Positions 12,547 through 21,971 of a stretch of 64,000 bases of DNA are shown in pieces (positions within the stretch are counted from its first letter, which is position 1; each line of letters begins with the position of its first letter). This stretch comes from Campylobacter armoricus (lineage in GTDB: Bacteria; Campylobacterota; Campylobacteria; Campylobacterales; Campylobacteraceae): assembly GCF_013372105.1 (NCBI RefSeq), contig NZ_CP053825.1:496001-560000 (forward strand), given 5' to 3'. The translations under genes and the position numbers were made by a program. The notes beneath the pieces were generated by a model, which saw only the letters and a list, made by a program, of their open reading frames with translations, was not told the origin of the DNA and did no database searches.

Positions 12547-12665
12547 TGTCCGTGATTATACAGATGTGGAGACGCCTTGTCCCATCCCGAACCAAGAAGC
12601 TAAGCACATCGTGGGTGATGATACTACGCCTTACTGGCAGGGGGAAAGTAGCTCATTGCGGACTT
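12547..12665 (+). rRNA. rrf: 5S ribosomal RNA
   Basis: It starts TGTCCGTGATTATACAGATG and ends CATTGCGGACTT, and the two ends pair (GTCCG with CGGAC). The central CCCATCCCGAACCAAGAAG is diagnostic of 5S. Confidence 0.93.
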
Positions 12666-13892
12666 GTTAGTTTCTTATTATTCTTACTACTTTTAATTAT
12701 AATTCATATATATTTTTATTTAAATTAATCTTTGTTTTTATATTTTTTAGTTTAATGTTTTATATACTTTTTTGTTTTTAATTAGATTGTTTTATTTTAT
12801 TATCTTGATTGGTATTTTTATCATTCTTTTTTAGTTGTGCTTTGTTTAATCTTTAATAATAACTAATTATTTAGTTTGTTTTTAGTTTTAGTTAAGTAAT
12901 AGGTTTTTAATATATAATTTAGAGGATTTGGTTGGATTGTTATAGTTATTTTTTTGTTGGGTTATATATTTGAATTTAGCTATATAGTAGTGCAAGTTGT
13001 GTAATTTGTTTGATTGAAATAAACTTGGTTTTAGTTTAAATTTTTTAATGTTTGATTAGGTTTGTATGTTTTTTAGTTGTTGTTTGTAAATTGGTTTCAT
13101 TTGTTAAGTTGGTTTGACTTTTTAAAGTTTATTTGGATTTATGATTAAGATTAATTTGCTTGTATAAATAAGATTAGTATGAAAAAATTATAAAAAACAT
13201 AGTAGGTAAAATATGGAGAAATTTATTAAAAAAATTGCTTAAAGAAAGTGTGAAATTTGAACAAGATATAAATAATGGCTTGAGCGATATAAATATATTT
13301 AAAGCTTTGGGTGTTGGAGGAGGTTTTTAGGTTTTTAATTGTATGCTAGGTGTATTTAGTGGTTGTTTGAGTTAGGGATTTCTTATTGTGTTGTGTTTAT
13401 CTTAGGTTTTTTGAATTCTCATATGGTTTTATTTGGTTTAGTAATTATAGTATTTGTTGTTTTTGATTAATTACTTAATTATAGTGTTTATTATGATTTT
13501 TATGGATTTAAATTAAATATTGCTTATTTTTTAAATCTTGAGGTGTATTTTAATAAGTTTATTTTTAGTGGTTGGGGTAGATTGTTTTATTGTGGAGTTT
13601 TTATTCTGTGGTGTGGTTTAAGTGAGTTTAATCTTAATTTATTTTAGATTATAGATTATATTGCTTTAGGTTGTGCTTAGGTGAATTTATTATTGTTGTA
13701 CGAGTGAAGGTTTAAATTGTAAAGAGTGTTGTATTTGGATATATGGTTGAGTTATAGTTAAAAATTTAAGTTATTTATAAATATGAAAATATTAAAAAAT
13801 AGTTGTTTTATTTGAAAATGGTGAAATGGTGAGTGTGATAGGTGTTTGTTGGAATAAGTTAGATGGAGTTTTTGATATTTTTAAAAACATAA
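12666..13892. other. Gene-free 1.2-kb tract downstream of the rrn operon, extremely C-poor
   Basis: There is no intact gene on either strand and stops are frequent. The + strand is T- and G-rich and nearly devoid of C. A hand count over 12901-13680 gives about 24 C against 158 G in 780 bases. The only protein-like piece is the short remnant at 13213-13330. No hairpin terminator is evident after 5S, only a T-rich stretch. Confidence 0.8.
13213..13330 (+). pseudogene. N-terminal remnant, possibly of a PD-(D/E)XK-type nuclease
   Basis: ATG at 13213 opens MEKFIKKIA and stops. Removing one A from the A7 run would give MEKFIKKLLKESVKFEQ, then DINNGLSDINIFKALG and a stop at 13328-13330. The 'INIFKALG' turn recalls the start of PDDEXK_4-type proteins (typically 'FNIFEILG'), but the piece is too short to be sure. 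It is a relic either way. Confidence 0.25.
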
Positions 13893-13898
13893 TATAAT
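13893..13898 (+). promoter_or_regulatory. -10 box placed directly on the start codon of the helicase gene
   Basis: Consensus TATAAT ends 6 bases before ATG 13905, so the expected transcription start falls at or next to the A of the ATG. No Shine-Dalgarno sequence is present. This suggests a leaderless message. Confidence 0.5.
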
Positions 13899-13904
13899 AC
13901 CAAA

Positions 13905-15260
13905 ATGATTTTAGATAAATTGATAAATTTTTTAAAAGATAGTAATGTATTTTTAAGTGGTAGTGCTGGTGTAGGCAAAACATTTTTAACTATGGAGCTT
14001 ATAAAATCTTATAGAAAACAAGGTAAAGTTGTAGTAGTATTAGGTTCTAGTGCTCTTAGTGCTTTTAATATAGGTGGAGCAACTTTGCATAGTTTTTTTG
14101 CTTTTAAAAGATGTCAAAATTATGATGAATTGTATTATGAAGATAGAAAACAAAAGGATAAATTAGAAAAGATTAAACGCATTTTAGAACAATGTGATTT
14201 ATTAATTATAGATGAGATTTCTATGGTAAGTGCTTCTTTGATGGAGATGGTTTATTATAGATTAACAAGAAGTAATTTTAATGGTAAGGTTTTATTAGTA
14301 GGTGATTTTTTTCAACTCCCACCGGTGGTAAATTATAAAGAAAAGCAATTTCAAAATACTTTGTTTCAAAATACTTTATATGCTTTTTCATCACAAGCTT
14401 GGAAAGATTTAAAATTTATAAATTTACAACTTAATATCACAAAAAGAACTTTAGATAAGCAATTTTATGAATATTTATTCTTCATTAGAACAGGAAGAAT
14501 TAATCAAGAGATATTGATATTTTTTAAAAAAATGCTAATAGATTCAAAAAATTTACTTAATTATATGGATGAATATATTTTATTATGTGCTACAAATAGA
14601 AAAACTAACTTTATTAATGAAGAAAAACTAAGTCTTTTAAAAAATAAAGAAATGATTTTTAAATCAAAATCAGAAAAACTAGATCAGTTTTTAGATGATA
14701 ATAATTTACGACAATGGATTAAGGGTTTAAATTCTTTAGAAGAATTAAAATTAAAAATAGGAGCAAAGATTATTTTTTGCGTAAATAATAAAGAAGAAAA
14801 TTATTATAATGGAGAACAAGGTATAGTTTTAGATTTTATAAAAGATGAAAATCAAGAAATTATTCTAATAGAAAAAAGTAATGGCGAAAGAATTAAATTA
14901 AAAGCTTATGAGTTTGCTCTTGAGGAATATGAATTAGGTAATGATGAGAAGATAGAAGTAAAAATAAAAGCCAAGTTTATACAATTTCCTATAAAATTAG
15001 CTTACGCTATAACAATTCACAAATCTCAAGGAATGAGTATAGATAAACTAATATGTGATATTGATGGAATTTTTGAAAAAGGACAATTATATGTATGCCT
15101 TTCTCGAGCTATTAATCCTTGTAATTTAAAAATTGTATATAATTATAAAATTCCTTTTGAGGATTATTTTTTAAGAATTTTAAAAGTAGATAAAGAAGTG
15201 AAGCAATTTTATTTAGAAGAAAAATTTATAGATTTAGAGAGCAAAGAGGAAAATATATGA
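13905..15260 (+). CDS. Pif1/RecD-like superfamily 1 DNA helicase
   Basis: An ATP-driven DNA helicase, 451 aa. Walker A is GSAGVGKT (residues 19-26) and Walker B is IIDEIS (around 101-106). Superfamily 1B motifs follow: VGDFFQLPP (motif III) and near the C-terminus IHKSQGMS (about 370-378) and YVCLSRA (motif VI). This matches the Pif1-type helicase next to the Cj0944c-like gene in C. jejuni (Cj0945c). It is short, with only the helicase core and no extra domains. It likely acts on replication obstacles such as G-quadruplexes, but the substrate cannot be read from sequence. The stop overlaps the next start by four bases, so the two genes are translationally coupled. Confidence 0.88.
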   Translation: MILDKLINFLKDSNVFLSGSAGVGKTFLTMELIKSYRKQGKVVVVLGSSALSAFNIGGATLHSFFAFKRCQNYDELYYEDRKQKDKLEKIKRILEQCDLLIIDEISMVSASLMEMVYYRLTRSNFNGKVLLVGDFFQLPPVVNYKEKQFQNTLFQNTLYAFSSQAWKDLKFINLQLNITKRTLDKQFYEYLFFIRTGRINQEILIFFKKMLIDSKNLLNYMDEYILLCATNRKTNFINEEKLSLLKNKEMIFKSKSEKLDQFLDDNNLRQWIKGLNSLEELKLKIGAKIIFCVNNKEENYYNGEQGIVLDFIKDENQEIILIEKSNGERIKLKAYEFALEEYELGNDEKIEVKIKAKFIQFPIKLAYAITIHKSQGMSIDKLICDIDGIFEKGQLYVCLSRAINPCNLKIVYNYKIPFEDYFLRILKVDKEVKQFYLEEKFIDLESKEENI

Positions 15261-15889
15261 AATGGATAATAGTTTTCAGTTTATTGGTTTTAAATACTTA
15301 TGCAAATTCTTTAAGTATAGAAAATTTTAGAACAGATTTATATTCAAAGACAGGGAGCAATACTTTAAAAAAAATTGAAATTACTCTAGATTTTGAAGGT
15401 GAAAATTTAGAGCAAAAGAAAATTATAGATGCTTTAAATACCATCATATCAAGTTATTTTTTTGAAGATTTATTTACAGAAGTTGGAAAAAATAATTTTA
15501 AAGAAACTTTGCTTAAATTTAGCAATAAAAAATACAAAACCCAAATTAAAAATATATATATTTTAAAGTTAAATTCGGTTGCAAAATTTGACTTAGATGA
15601 ATTAAAGCGCTTTGTTAAAGATTTAGAGATAAAAGAGAAGCCAAAAGAAAATATTAACATAGAAGAAAATAAAACAACTACTCAAATTCAAGAAAATCAA
15701 GACCAGAATATAAGTCAAAAAAAGGATTTAAACATTGCGCAGTTTAAAGATATCAATTCAAGCTATACACAGGATGCAAATGTTAGCAAAGAGGCAATGG
15801 ATATGATTTTAAAAACTATGGAAGATACACAAAAACAAATGTTAGCTCCTAGCAAGGAACAAGATTTGTTTAACGAATTACCTTTTTAA
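15257..15889 (+). CDS. FliL-like periplasmic protein (Cj0944c homologue)
   Basis: 210 aa with a signal peptide (about 1-16, ending N-T-Y-A). The stretch from about 30 to 110 (KKIEITLDFEGENLEQKKI, then IDALNTIISSYFFEDLF and a final YILKLN strand) has the layout of the FliL flagellar stator-associated domain. That match is my reading and not a search result. The rest is a charged, Gln/Asn-rich tail (about 130-210). It overlaps the helicase stop and converges closely with lolA. A periplasmic location is likely. The function is unassigned, and a motility link is only a hypothesis. Confidence 0.7.
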   Translation: MKWIIVFSLLVLNTYANSLSIENFRTDLYSKTGSNTLKKIEITLDFEGENLEQKKIIDALNTIISSYFFEDLFTEVGKNNFKETLLKFSNKKYKTQIKNIYILKLNSVAKFDLDELKRFVKDLEIKEKPKENINIEENKTTTQIQENQDQNISQKKDLNIAQFKDINSSYTQDANVSKEAMDMILKTMEDTQKQMLAPSKEQDLFNELPF

Positions 15890-16396
15890 TTATTGAATAA
15901 TATCATAATGGCTTGGAATTTTTGGAATAAAAATTTCACTATTGATTTTTTGATTAAATTGTTGATTATAAAAATAAATTACGATAAAATTTTCTAATTC
16001 ATCTTTGTATGAGATATTTTCTAGTTGATTATTCTTAATTTTGATATTATATGTAGTATTTTCGTATTTGGCCTCATATAATTCTTGTGATATTTTTTTA
16101 GCTTGTTTGAAAATTTTTTGAAGGTTTGGTAAATTTTGTAATTGTGTGTAGATGGCTTGTTCTAACTCAGGTTCTATTATGACAACTTCTTTATTATTGA
16201 TATAAATTTGTTTTTTATTTGGTTTAGTGTAATTCCAAAATGCTTTGTTTTGAGTAATAATAAAATCACCTTTGTATATCAAGGAAGAATTTTTATTGCT
16301 TATTTTTTGTTCAAAATTACTGCTAAAATTTTCAAAGTTTAAATCCAAAGCAAAAATATTCAAGTTAAAAAAAATAAAAAAAATAAAATATTTCAT
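15890..16396 (-). CDS. lolA: LolA outer-membrane lipoprotein carrier
   Basis: The periplasmic chaperone that takes lipoproteins from the LolCDE transporter to the outer membrane. It has 168 aa with a signal peptide (about 1-16). The fold is recognisable from the early strands YKGDFIITQNKAFWNYTKP (about 41-60) followed by KKQIYINNKEVVIIEPELEQA, the usual LolA pattern of membrane-facing beta-sheet with the 'W-x-Y-x-x-P' element. Epsilonproteobacteria have LolA without an obvious LolB. It is divergent from secA, with both promoters in a 120-base gap. The preceding + strand gene ends one base from its stop. Confidence 0.85.
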   Translation of the reverse strand: MKYFIFFIFFNLNIFALDLNFENFSSNFEQKISNKNSSLIYKGDFIITQNKAFWNYTKPNKKQIYINNKEVVIIEPELEQAIYTQLQNLPNLQKIFKQAKKISQELYEAKYENTTYNIKIKNNQLENISYKDELENFIVIYFYNQQFNQKINSEIFIPKIPSHYDIIQ

Positions 16397-16424
16397 TAAG
16401 TATCCTTATATTGTAATTTTTGAA

Positions 16425-16430
16425 ATTATA
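16425..16430 (-). promoter_or_regulatory. Candidate -10 box for lolA
   Basis: ATTATA on the + strand reads TATAAT on the - strand, 29 bases before the lolA start. An AAGGA ribosome-binding site lies in between. Confidence 0.45.
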
Positions 16431-16480
16431 ATAAAATTAATCAAACAAAACTTTTTATATAGTTCTAATCAAAATAAAGA

Positions 16481-16486
16481 TATAAT
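16481..16486 (+). promoter_or_regulatory. Candidate -10 box for secA
   Basis: TATAAT lies 33 bases before ATG 16520, which leaves room for a short leader with AAGG. It is divergent from lolA. Confidence 0.5.
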
Positions 16487-16519
16487 CTAGTGTATATTTT
16501 TATAAATAAAGGTAAAAAA

Positions 16520-19108
16520 ATGTTTTCTAATATATTTAAAGCAATATTTGGCACAAAAAATGATAGAGAAGTAAAAAAATATCTAAAAAGAGTTGCGCAA
16601 ATTAATGCTTTAGAGCCAAAATATCAAAATCTTAGTGATGAAGAATTAAAGCAAATATTTATAGAACTTAAAACACAAATACAAAAAGAAGAAAAAACTT
16701 TAGATCAAATTTTAAATGATGTTTTTGCAATAGTTAGAGAAGTAGGAAAAAGAACATTAAATATGCGTCATTTTGATGTTCAATTGATAGGTGGTATGGT
16801 TTTACACGAGGGTAAAATAGCTGAAATGAAAACTGGTGAAGGTAAGACTTTGGTAGCAACTTTACCTGTTGTATTAAATGCTATGAGTGGTAAAGGTGTG
16901 CATGTAGTAACTGTAAATGATTATTTAGCAAAAAGAGATGCAGAACAAATGAGTGCTATTTACAATTTTTTAGGTTTTAGTGTAGGCGTGATACTTTCAG
17001 AGCAAAATAGTGATGAGGCCCATAAAAAGGCTTATGAATGTGATATAACCTATGGAACAAATAATGAGTTTGGTTTTGATTATTTACGCGATAATATGAA
17101 ATTTTCAAGATTTGAAAAAGTGCAAAGAGAGCATAATTTTGTTATTGTAGATGAAGTTGATAGTATATTAATTGATGAAGCTAGAACTCCACTTATTATA
17201 AGTGGGCCTACAAATAGAACTTTAGATGGTTATATTAAAGCAAATGAAGTAGCCAAACAAATGCAAAGAGGTGAAGCTGCACTACCTCCACAAACCCCAA
17301 GTGGTGATTTTGTAGTAGATGAAAAAAATAGAACTATCATGATTACAGAAGTTGGAATCTCAAAGGCTGAAAAATTATTTGGTGTAGAGAATTTATATAG
17401 TCTTGAGAATGCAATTTTAGCTCATCAGCTTGATCAAGCTTTAAAAGCACATAATTTATTTGAAAAAGATGTGCATTATGTATTAAGAGATAAAGAAGTG
17501 GTGATAGTGGATGAATTTACAGGTAGATTAAGCGAAGGAAGACGCTTTAGTGATGGCTTACATCAGGCATTAGAAGCAAAAGAAGGAGTAAAAATTCAAG
17601 AAGAAAGTCAAACTTTAGCAGATATTACCTTTCAAAATTATTTTAGAATGTATAAAAAATTAGCAGGTATGACAGGTACTGCACAAACAGAAGCTACTGA
17701 ATTTTCCCAAATTTATAGCTTAGATGTTGTTTCCATTCCTACAAATATACCTATTGCAAGATTAGATAAAGATGATTTGATTTATAAAACACAAAATGAA
17801 AAATTTAAAGCTGTTATTGAAGAAATAAAAAAAGCTAATGCAAAAGGACAACCTGTTTTGGTTGGAACTGCAAGTATTGAAAGAAGTGAAGTTTTTCATA
17901 ATATGTTGATAAAAGAACGCATTCCTCATCATGTGCTTAATGCTAAAAATCATGAGCAAGAGGCCTTGATTATCCAAGATGCGGGTAAAAAAGGAGCAGT
18001 GACTATAGCTACAAATATGGCAGGTCGAGGTGTAGATATAAAAATAGATGATGAAGTAAGAGCATTAGGAGGACTTTATATCATAGGAACAGAGCGTCAT
18101 GAAAGTAGAAGGATAGATAATCAACTTCGTGGTCGTGCTGGACGACAGGGTGATCCTGGGGTGAGTAGATTTTACTTAAGCTTAGAAGATAATCTTTTAA
18201 GAATTTTCGGTGGTGATCGTATAAAAAATATTATGGAGAGATTGGGTATAGAAGAAGGTGAGCATATAGAAAGTCGTATTGTAACAAGAGCGGTTGAAAA
18301 CGCACAAAAAAAAGTTGAAAGTTTGCATTTTGAAAGTAGAAAGCATTTGCTTGAGTATGATGATGTAGCAAATGAACAAAGAAAGACTATTTATAATTAT
18401 AGAAATGAATTATTAGACGAAGAATTTGATTTGCAAGATAAAATTATAAAAAATATTGCTGAATACAGCAACCACTTAATTAGTGAAATTTATTTAAATG
18501 CAGAACTTGAAGATAATGTGAAACATTTTGATAGTTTAAAACATAAGATAAATTATGAATGTAATGTGGAATTAAATGAAGCTGATTTTAAAGATTTAGG
18601 AACTATTGAAATAGAAAATAAACTTAGTGAAATTTTAGAGCAAAGTTATAAAGACAAAATGAGTATTATTGAAGATAAAGAAGCAAGGAGGATTGAAAGA
18701 ATTTTATATCTTCAAATTTTAGATAATCTATGGAGAGAGCATTTATACCAAATGGATATTTTAAAAACTGGTATTGGATTGAGAAGTTATAATCAAAAAG
18801 ATCCTTTAGTTGAGTATAAAAAAGAAAGTTACAATCTTTTTATGGAATTAGTGGAAAGAATTAAATTTGATAGCTTGAAATTACTATTTAATGTGGTATT
18901 TACTCAAAAAGAAGCACAGAATTTTGAAGAAAAATCACAAGAACAAAATGAGCAATTTTTAGCTAATACTACAGAAAGTGGTGTTAATGAAAATGGAGAA
19001 GCTCAAATTAACAAAGTGCCTAGAAATTCTCCTTGTCCATGTGGTAGTGGTAAAAAATACAAAGATTGTCACGGAAAAAGTGGTCCTAAAAAAGGCATTT
19101 TGGCGTAA
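16520..19108 (+). CDS. secA: SecA preprotein translocase ATPase
   Basis: The motor of Sec-dependent export. I use ATG 16520 (862 aa) because it gives the family start ([20 protein letters not shown]) after an AAGG site. An upstream in-frame GTG at 16490 would add ten unlikely residues. Visible elements are the nucleotide-binding [24 protein letters not shown] (DEAD-like helicase and start of the preprotein-binding region), [12 protein letters not shown]-type motifs ([13 protein letters not shown]), and the C-terminal zinc-binding [13 protein letters not shown]. In C. jejuni the homologue is also divergent from lolA. Here flgR follows after eight bases, an arrangement different from C. jejuni. 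Confidence 0.98.
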   Translation: MFSNIFKAIFGTKNDREVKKYLKRVAQINALEPKYQNLSDEELKQIFIELKTQIQKEEKTLDQILNDVFAIVREVGKRTLNMRHFDVQLIGGMVLHEGKIAEMKTGEGKTLVATLPVVLNAMSGKGVHVVTVNDYLAKRDAEQMSAIYNFLGFSVGVILSEQNSDEAHKKAYECDITYGTNNEFGFDYLRDNMKFSRFEKVQREHNFVIVDEVDSILIDEARTPLIISGPTNRTLDGYIKANEVAKQMQRGEAALPPQTPSGDFVVDEKNRTIMITEVGISKAEKLFGVENLYSLENAILAHQLDQALKAHNLFEKDVHYVLRDKEVVIVDEFTGRLSEGRRFSDGLHQALEAKEGVKIQEESQTLADITFQNYFRMYKKLAGMTGTAQTEATEFSQIYSLDVVSIPTNIPIARLDKDDLIYKTQNEKFKAVIEEIKKANAKGQPVLVGTASIERSEVFHNMLIKERIPHHVLNAKNHEQEALIIQDAGKKGAVTIATNMAGRGVDIKIDDEVRALGGLYIIGTERHESRRIDNQLRGRAGRQGDPGVSRFYLSLEDNLLRIFGGDRIKNIMERLGIEEGEHIESRIVTRAVENAQKKVESLHFESRKHLLEYDDVANEQRKTIYNYRNELLDEEFDLQDKIIKNIAEYSNHLISEIYLNAELEDNVKHFDSLKHKINYECNVELNEADFKDLGTIEIENKLSEILEQSYKDKMSIIEDKEARRIERILYLQILDNLWREHLYQMDILKTGIGLRSYNQKDPLVEYKKESYNLFMELVERIKFDSLKLLFNVVFTQKEAQNFEEKSQEQNEQFLANTTESGVNENGEAQINKVPRNSPCPCGSGKKYKDCHGKSGPKKGILA

Positions 19109-19116
19109 GGTTTAAA

Positions 19117-20409
19117 ATGAATTTAGTTATAGTTGAAGATGATATAAATATGAGGAAATCGCTAGAGATTGCCTTGGGGGAATATGAAGAATTTACTATA
19201 AAATCTTACAAATCAGCAACTGAAGCGTTAAAAAAACTAAATGATGAAGTTGATTTAATCATTACAGATATTAATATGCCAGGTATGGATGGGATTGAAT
19301 TTGTGCAAGCTTGTGAAAATAAATATGACTTTATTATTATAACGGGCAATGCTACTTTAAATAGAGCTATTGAAGCTGTAAGGCTTGGTGTAAAAGATTT
19401 TTTAGTTAAGCCATTTGATATCAATACTTTGGTAACCGCAATTAAGCGTGCAAAAATAATTCAAGAAAAAACTTCTAAAAAGTCAATAACAAAAAAAATA
19501 AAAAAAGAAAAAAATAATGATGAATTTTATGGTTCTTCAAAAGCCTTAGAAAATTGTTTAAATTTAGCTACTAAAGCAGCTAAAACTGATGCTAGTGTAA
19601 TGCTTTTTGGAGAAAGTGGGGTTGGGAAGGAAGTTTTTGCTAATTTTATTCATAAAAATTCAAAAAGAGCAAATAAAGCAATTGTTGCTATTAATATGGC
19701 AGCAATCCCTGCAAATTTGATAGAGAGTGAACTTTTTGGTTTTGAAAAAGGTGCTTTTACAGATGCTAATACAACCAAAATAGGACTTTTTGAATTAGCT
19801 AATGAAGGAACTTTATTTTTAGATGAAATAGGCGAGATGCCTTATGAAATTCAAGCAAAATTATTAAGAGTATTACAAGAAAAAGAAATCACAAGACTTG
19901 GGGGTACTAAAAGCATTAAGATTGATGTGAGGATTGTTAGTGCTACTAATGCTAATATAGAAAAAAAGATTTTAAATAATGAATTTAGACAAGATTTATA
20001 TTATAGACTCAATACTATACCTATCAATATTCCTGCTTTGAGAGAGCGTAAAGAAGAAATTTTGCAAATAGCTCAAAAGGTTTTATTTGATACTTGTAAA
20101 GAATATGATTTTAAAGAAAAAAAATTAAGTCAAGAAGCTAAAGATGCTTTATTGTGTTATGACTTTCCAGGAAATATTAGAGAATTAATTTCTATTATAC
20201 AAAGAGCATGTATTTTAAGTGAAAGTGATGAAATTAGCACCCAAGATTTGTTTTTAGAAAGTAGAAAAAGCAAAAGTATAAAAAACCTAGAAAAAGAATT
20301 GATTTTAGAAGCTTTAAGAACTTCTCAGGATATAAATGAAGCAGCTAAACTTATAGGTATGAGTGAAAAAAATTTCACCGATAAAATGAAAAAATACAAT
20401 ATTACTTAA
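19117..20409 (+). CDS. flgR: FlgR, sigma-54-dependent flagellar response regulator
   Basis: Partner of the FlgS kinase. When phosphorylated it activates RpoN-dependent hook and rod genes. 430 aa: receiver domain (about 1-115) with the phospho-acceptor D51 in [11 protein letters not shown], a Lys-rich linker (about 118-138), then an AAA+ sigma-54 interaction domain (about 140-370) with GESGVGKE and the sigma-contact loop as EKGAFTDA. A Fis-like helix-turn-helix end follows ([13 protein letters not shown]). The linker is encoded by A8, A7 and A7 runs at 19491-19514, the kind of tract that makes flgR phase-variable in C. jejuni. The gene lies eight bases after secA and just before asd. Confidence 0.93.
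   Translation: MNLVIVEDDINMRKSLEIALGEYEEFTIKSYKSATEALKKLNDEVDLIITDINMPGMDGIEFVQACENKYDFIIITGNATLNRAIEAVRLGVKDFLVKPFDINTLVTAIKRAKIIQEKTSKKSITKKIKKEKNNDEFYGSSKALENCLNLATKAAKTDASVMLFGESGVGKEVFANFIHKNSKRANKAIVAINMAAIPANLIESELFGFEKGAFTDANTTKIGLFELANEGTLFLDEIGEMPYEIQAKLLRVLQEKEITRLGGTKSIKIDVRIVSATNANIEKKILNNEFRQDLYYRLNTIPINIPALRERKEEILQIAQKVLFDTCKEYDFKEKKLSQEAKDALLCYDFPGNIRELISIIQRACILSESDEISTQDLFLESRKSKSIKNLEKELILEALRTSQDINEAAKLIGMSEKNFTDKMKKYNIT
19491..19514 (+). repeat. Clustered A8/A7/A7 tracts in the flgR linker
   Basis: Three adenine runs separated by single bases encode T-K-K-I-K-K-E-K-N between the receiver and ATPase domains. They currently read in frame. Confidence 0.85.
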
Positions 20410-20421
20410 AAAGGAAAATAA

Positions 20422-21438
20422 ATGAAAAAAATAGCTATAGTGGGAGCAACTGGTGCAGTAGGGGAAGAGCTTTTGAATGTTTTAGATGAACTTGATTTTC
20501 CAGTTGAGAGTATTTTACCATTAGCAAGTGCAAAAAGTGCTGGCAATGAAGTAGAATTTAGAGGAAAAACTTATAAAGTCAGAGAATTAACGCCAAATGT
20601 TTTTAAAGAAAATCCAGTCGATATAGCATTTTTTAGTGCAGGTGGAAATATAAGTGCTGAATATGCAAAATATGCAGTGGAATGTGGAGCTGTAGTGATT
20701 GATAATACTAGCCATTTTAGAATGAATGAAAATGTACCTTTGGTAGTTCCTGAATGTAATAGTGAAGATATTAAAGATTGGGAAAAAACAGGTATTATTG
20801 CTAATCCAAATTGTTCTACTATACAAATGGTGCATGTATTAAAGCCACTTGATGATGTGTTTAATTTAAAACGAGTAGATGTAAGTACTTATCAAGCTGC
20901 AAGTGGTGCCGGAAAAGAAGGAATGGAAGAGTTGGTTCAAGGTATGCAAAGTTTTTTTGCTTTTAAATTAGATGAATTTGAAGCAAAAACTTTTCCTTAT
21001 ACTCTAGCTTTAAATTTAATTCCGCAAATTGATGTTTTTAATGAAAATGGCTACACTAAAGAAGAGCTTAAAATGGTGTATGAAACACAAAAAATATTAC
21101 ATAAAAAACTTGAAATTTCAGCAACTTGTGTAAGGGTTCCTGTTCTTAGAAGTCATAGTGAAGCTATTACTATGCATTTTGAAAAAGAAGTTGATGTGGG
21201 TAAAGTTAGAGAAATCTTATCTAAAGCACCTAGTGTGATTGTTGTTGATGATATAGAAAATAAAAAATATCCTATGCCACTTTTTACGAGTGATACAAAT
21301 GAAACTTATGTAGGAAGAATAAGACGCGATATTAATCATAAAAATATTTTGCATTTGTGGTGCGTGGCTGATCAAATTCGTGTTGGAGCGGCAACTAATG
21401 CTGTGCGTATTGCTCAAAAATGGTTAGAATTGGTATAA
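20422..21438 (+). CDS. asd: Aspartate-semialdehyde dehydrogenase
   Basis: Reduces aspartyl phosphate to the semialdehyde, the branch point to lysine/diaminopimelate (peptidoglycan), threonine and methionine. 338 aa. The N-terminal NADP-binding loop is VGATGAVGEELL. The catalytic cysteine lies in IANPNCSTIQ, and the substrate-binding segment includes the 'YQAASGAGKEGMEEL' region typical of the Gram-positive/epsilonproteobacterial branch. RBS AAAAAGGAAA precedes the ATG. It follows flgR by 12 bases, as in C. jejuni (Cj1024c-Cj1023c), and is followed by the same membrane protein. Confidence 0.96.
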   Translation: MKKIAIVGATGAVGEELLNVLDELDFPVESILPLASAKSAGNEVEFRGKTYKVRELTPNVFKENPVDIAFFSAGGNISAEYAKYAVECGAVVIDNTSHFRMNENVPLVVPECNSEDIKDWEKTGIIANPNCSTIQMVHVLKPLDDVFNLKRVDVSTYQAASGAGKEGMEELVQGMQSFFAFKLDEFEAKTFPYTLALNLIPQIDVFNENGYTKEELKMVYETQKILHKKLEISATCVRVPVLRSHSEAITMHFEKEVDVGKVREILSKAPSVIVVDDIENKKYPMPLFTSDTNETYVGRIRRDINHKNILHLWCVADQIRVGAATNAVRIAQKWLELV

Positions 21439-21451
21439 AAAAAGGGGATTA

Positions 21452-21958
21452 ATGTTGGAGAGATTTTTTGAAAATTTATTAGTTAAAAGTCGCATTGTAA
21501 CTATTTTGCCTGTAATTTTTGGACTCATTGGTGCTTTTGTATTATTTTTCATAGCTAGTTATGATGTTTTAAAAGTTTTAAAATATGTATTTGATTATTT
21601 TGTTGTTCATAATAGCACTATTGATTTGCACGAAGATGTTGTTGGTTTAATTATAGGGGCTGTGGATTTATATTTAATGGCTTTAGTTTTGTTTATTTTT
21701 TCATTTGGTATTTATGAGCTTTTTATTAGTGAGATAGAAGAATTTAAACAAACAAAACAATCAAAAGTCTTAGAAGTACATAGTTTAGATCAGTTAAAAG
21801 ATAAACTTGCCAAAGTAATCATTATGGTTTTAGTTGTTAATTTTTTTCAAAGAATTTTACAAATGCAATTTAATACTGTTATAGATATGGCTTATCTTGC
21901 TGGGTCTATTTTAGCTCTTTGTGTTGGTTTATATTTTTTACATAAAAGCGATCATTGA
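21452..21958 (+). CDS. YqhA-family (UPF0114) inner-membrane protein (Cj1022c-like)
   Basis: 168 aa with hydrophobic segments at about 16-36, 65-90, 110-130 and 140-162. The start [20 protein letters not shown] and the centre [21 protein letters not shown] are the recurring features of the UPF0114/YqhA family, which has no assigned function. The spacing of 13 bases after asd suggests the same transcript. The stop precedes the hemE start by 13 bases. Confidence 0.75.
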   Translation: MLERFFENLLVKSRIVTILPVIFGLIGAFVLFFIASYDVLKVLKYVFDYFVVHNSTIDLHEDVVGLIIGAVDLYLMALVLFIFSFGIYELFISEIEEFKQTKQSKVLEVHSLDQLKDKLAKVIIMVLVVNFFQRILQMQFNTVIDMAYLAGSILALCVGLYFLHKSDH

Positions 21959-21971
21959 TAAAAGGAAAGAA

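Noticed and set aside
12546-12728. A 60-codon ORF over the 5S gene.
   Set aside because: It is the 5S rRNA read as codons; the tail is T-rich spacer.
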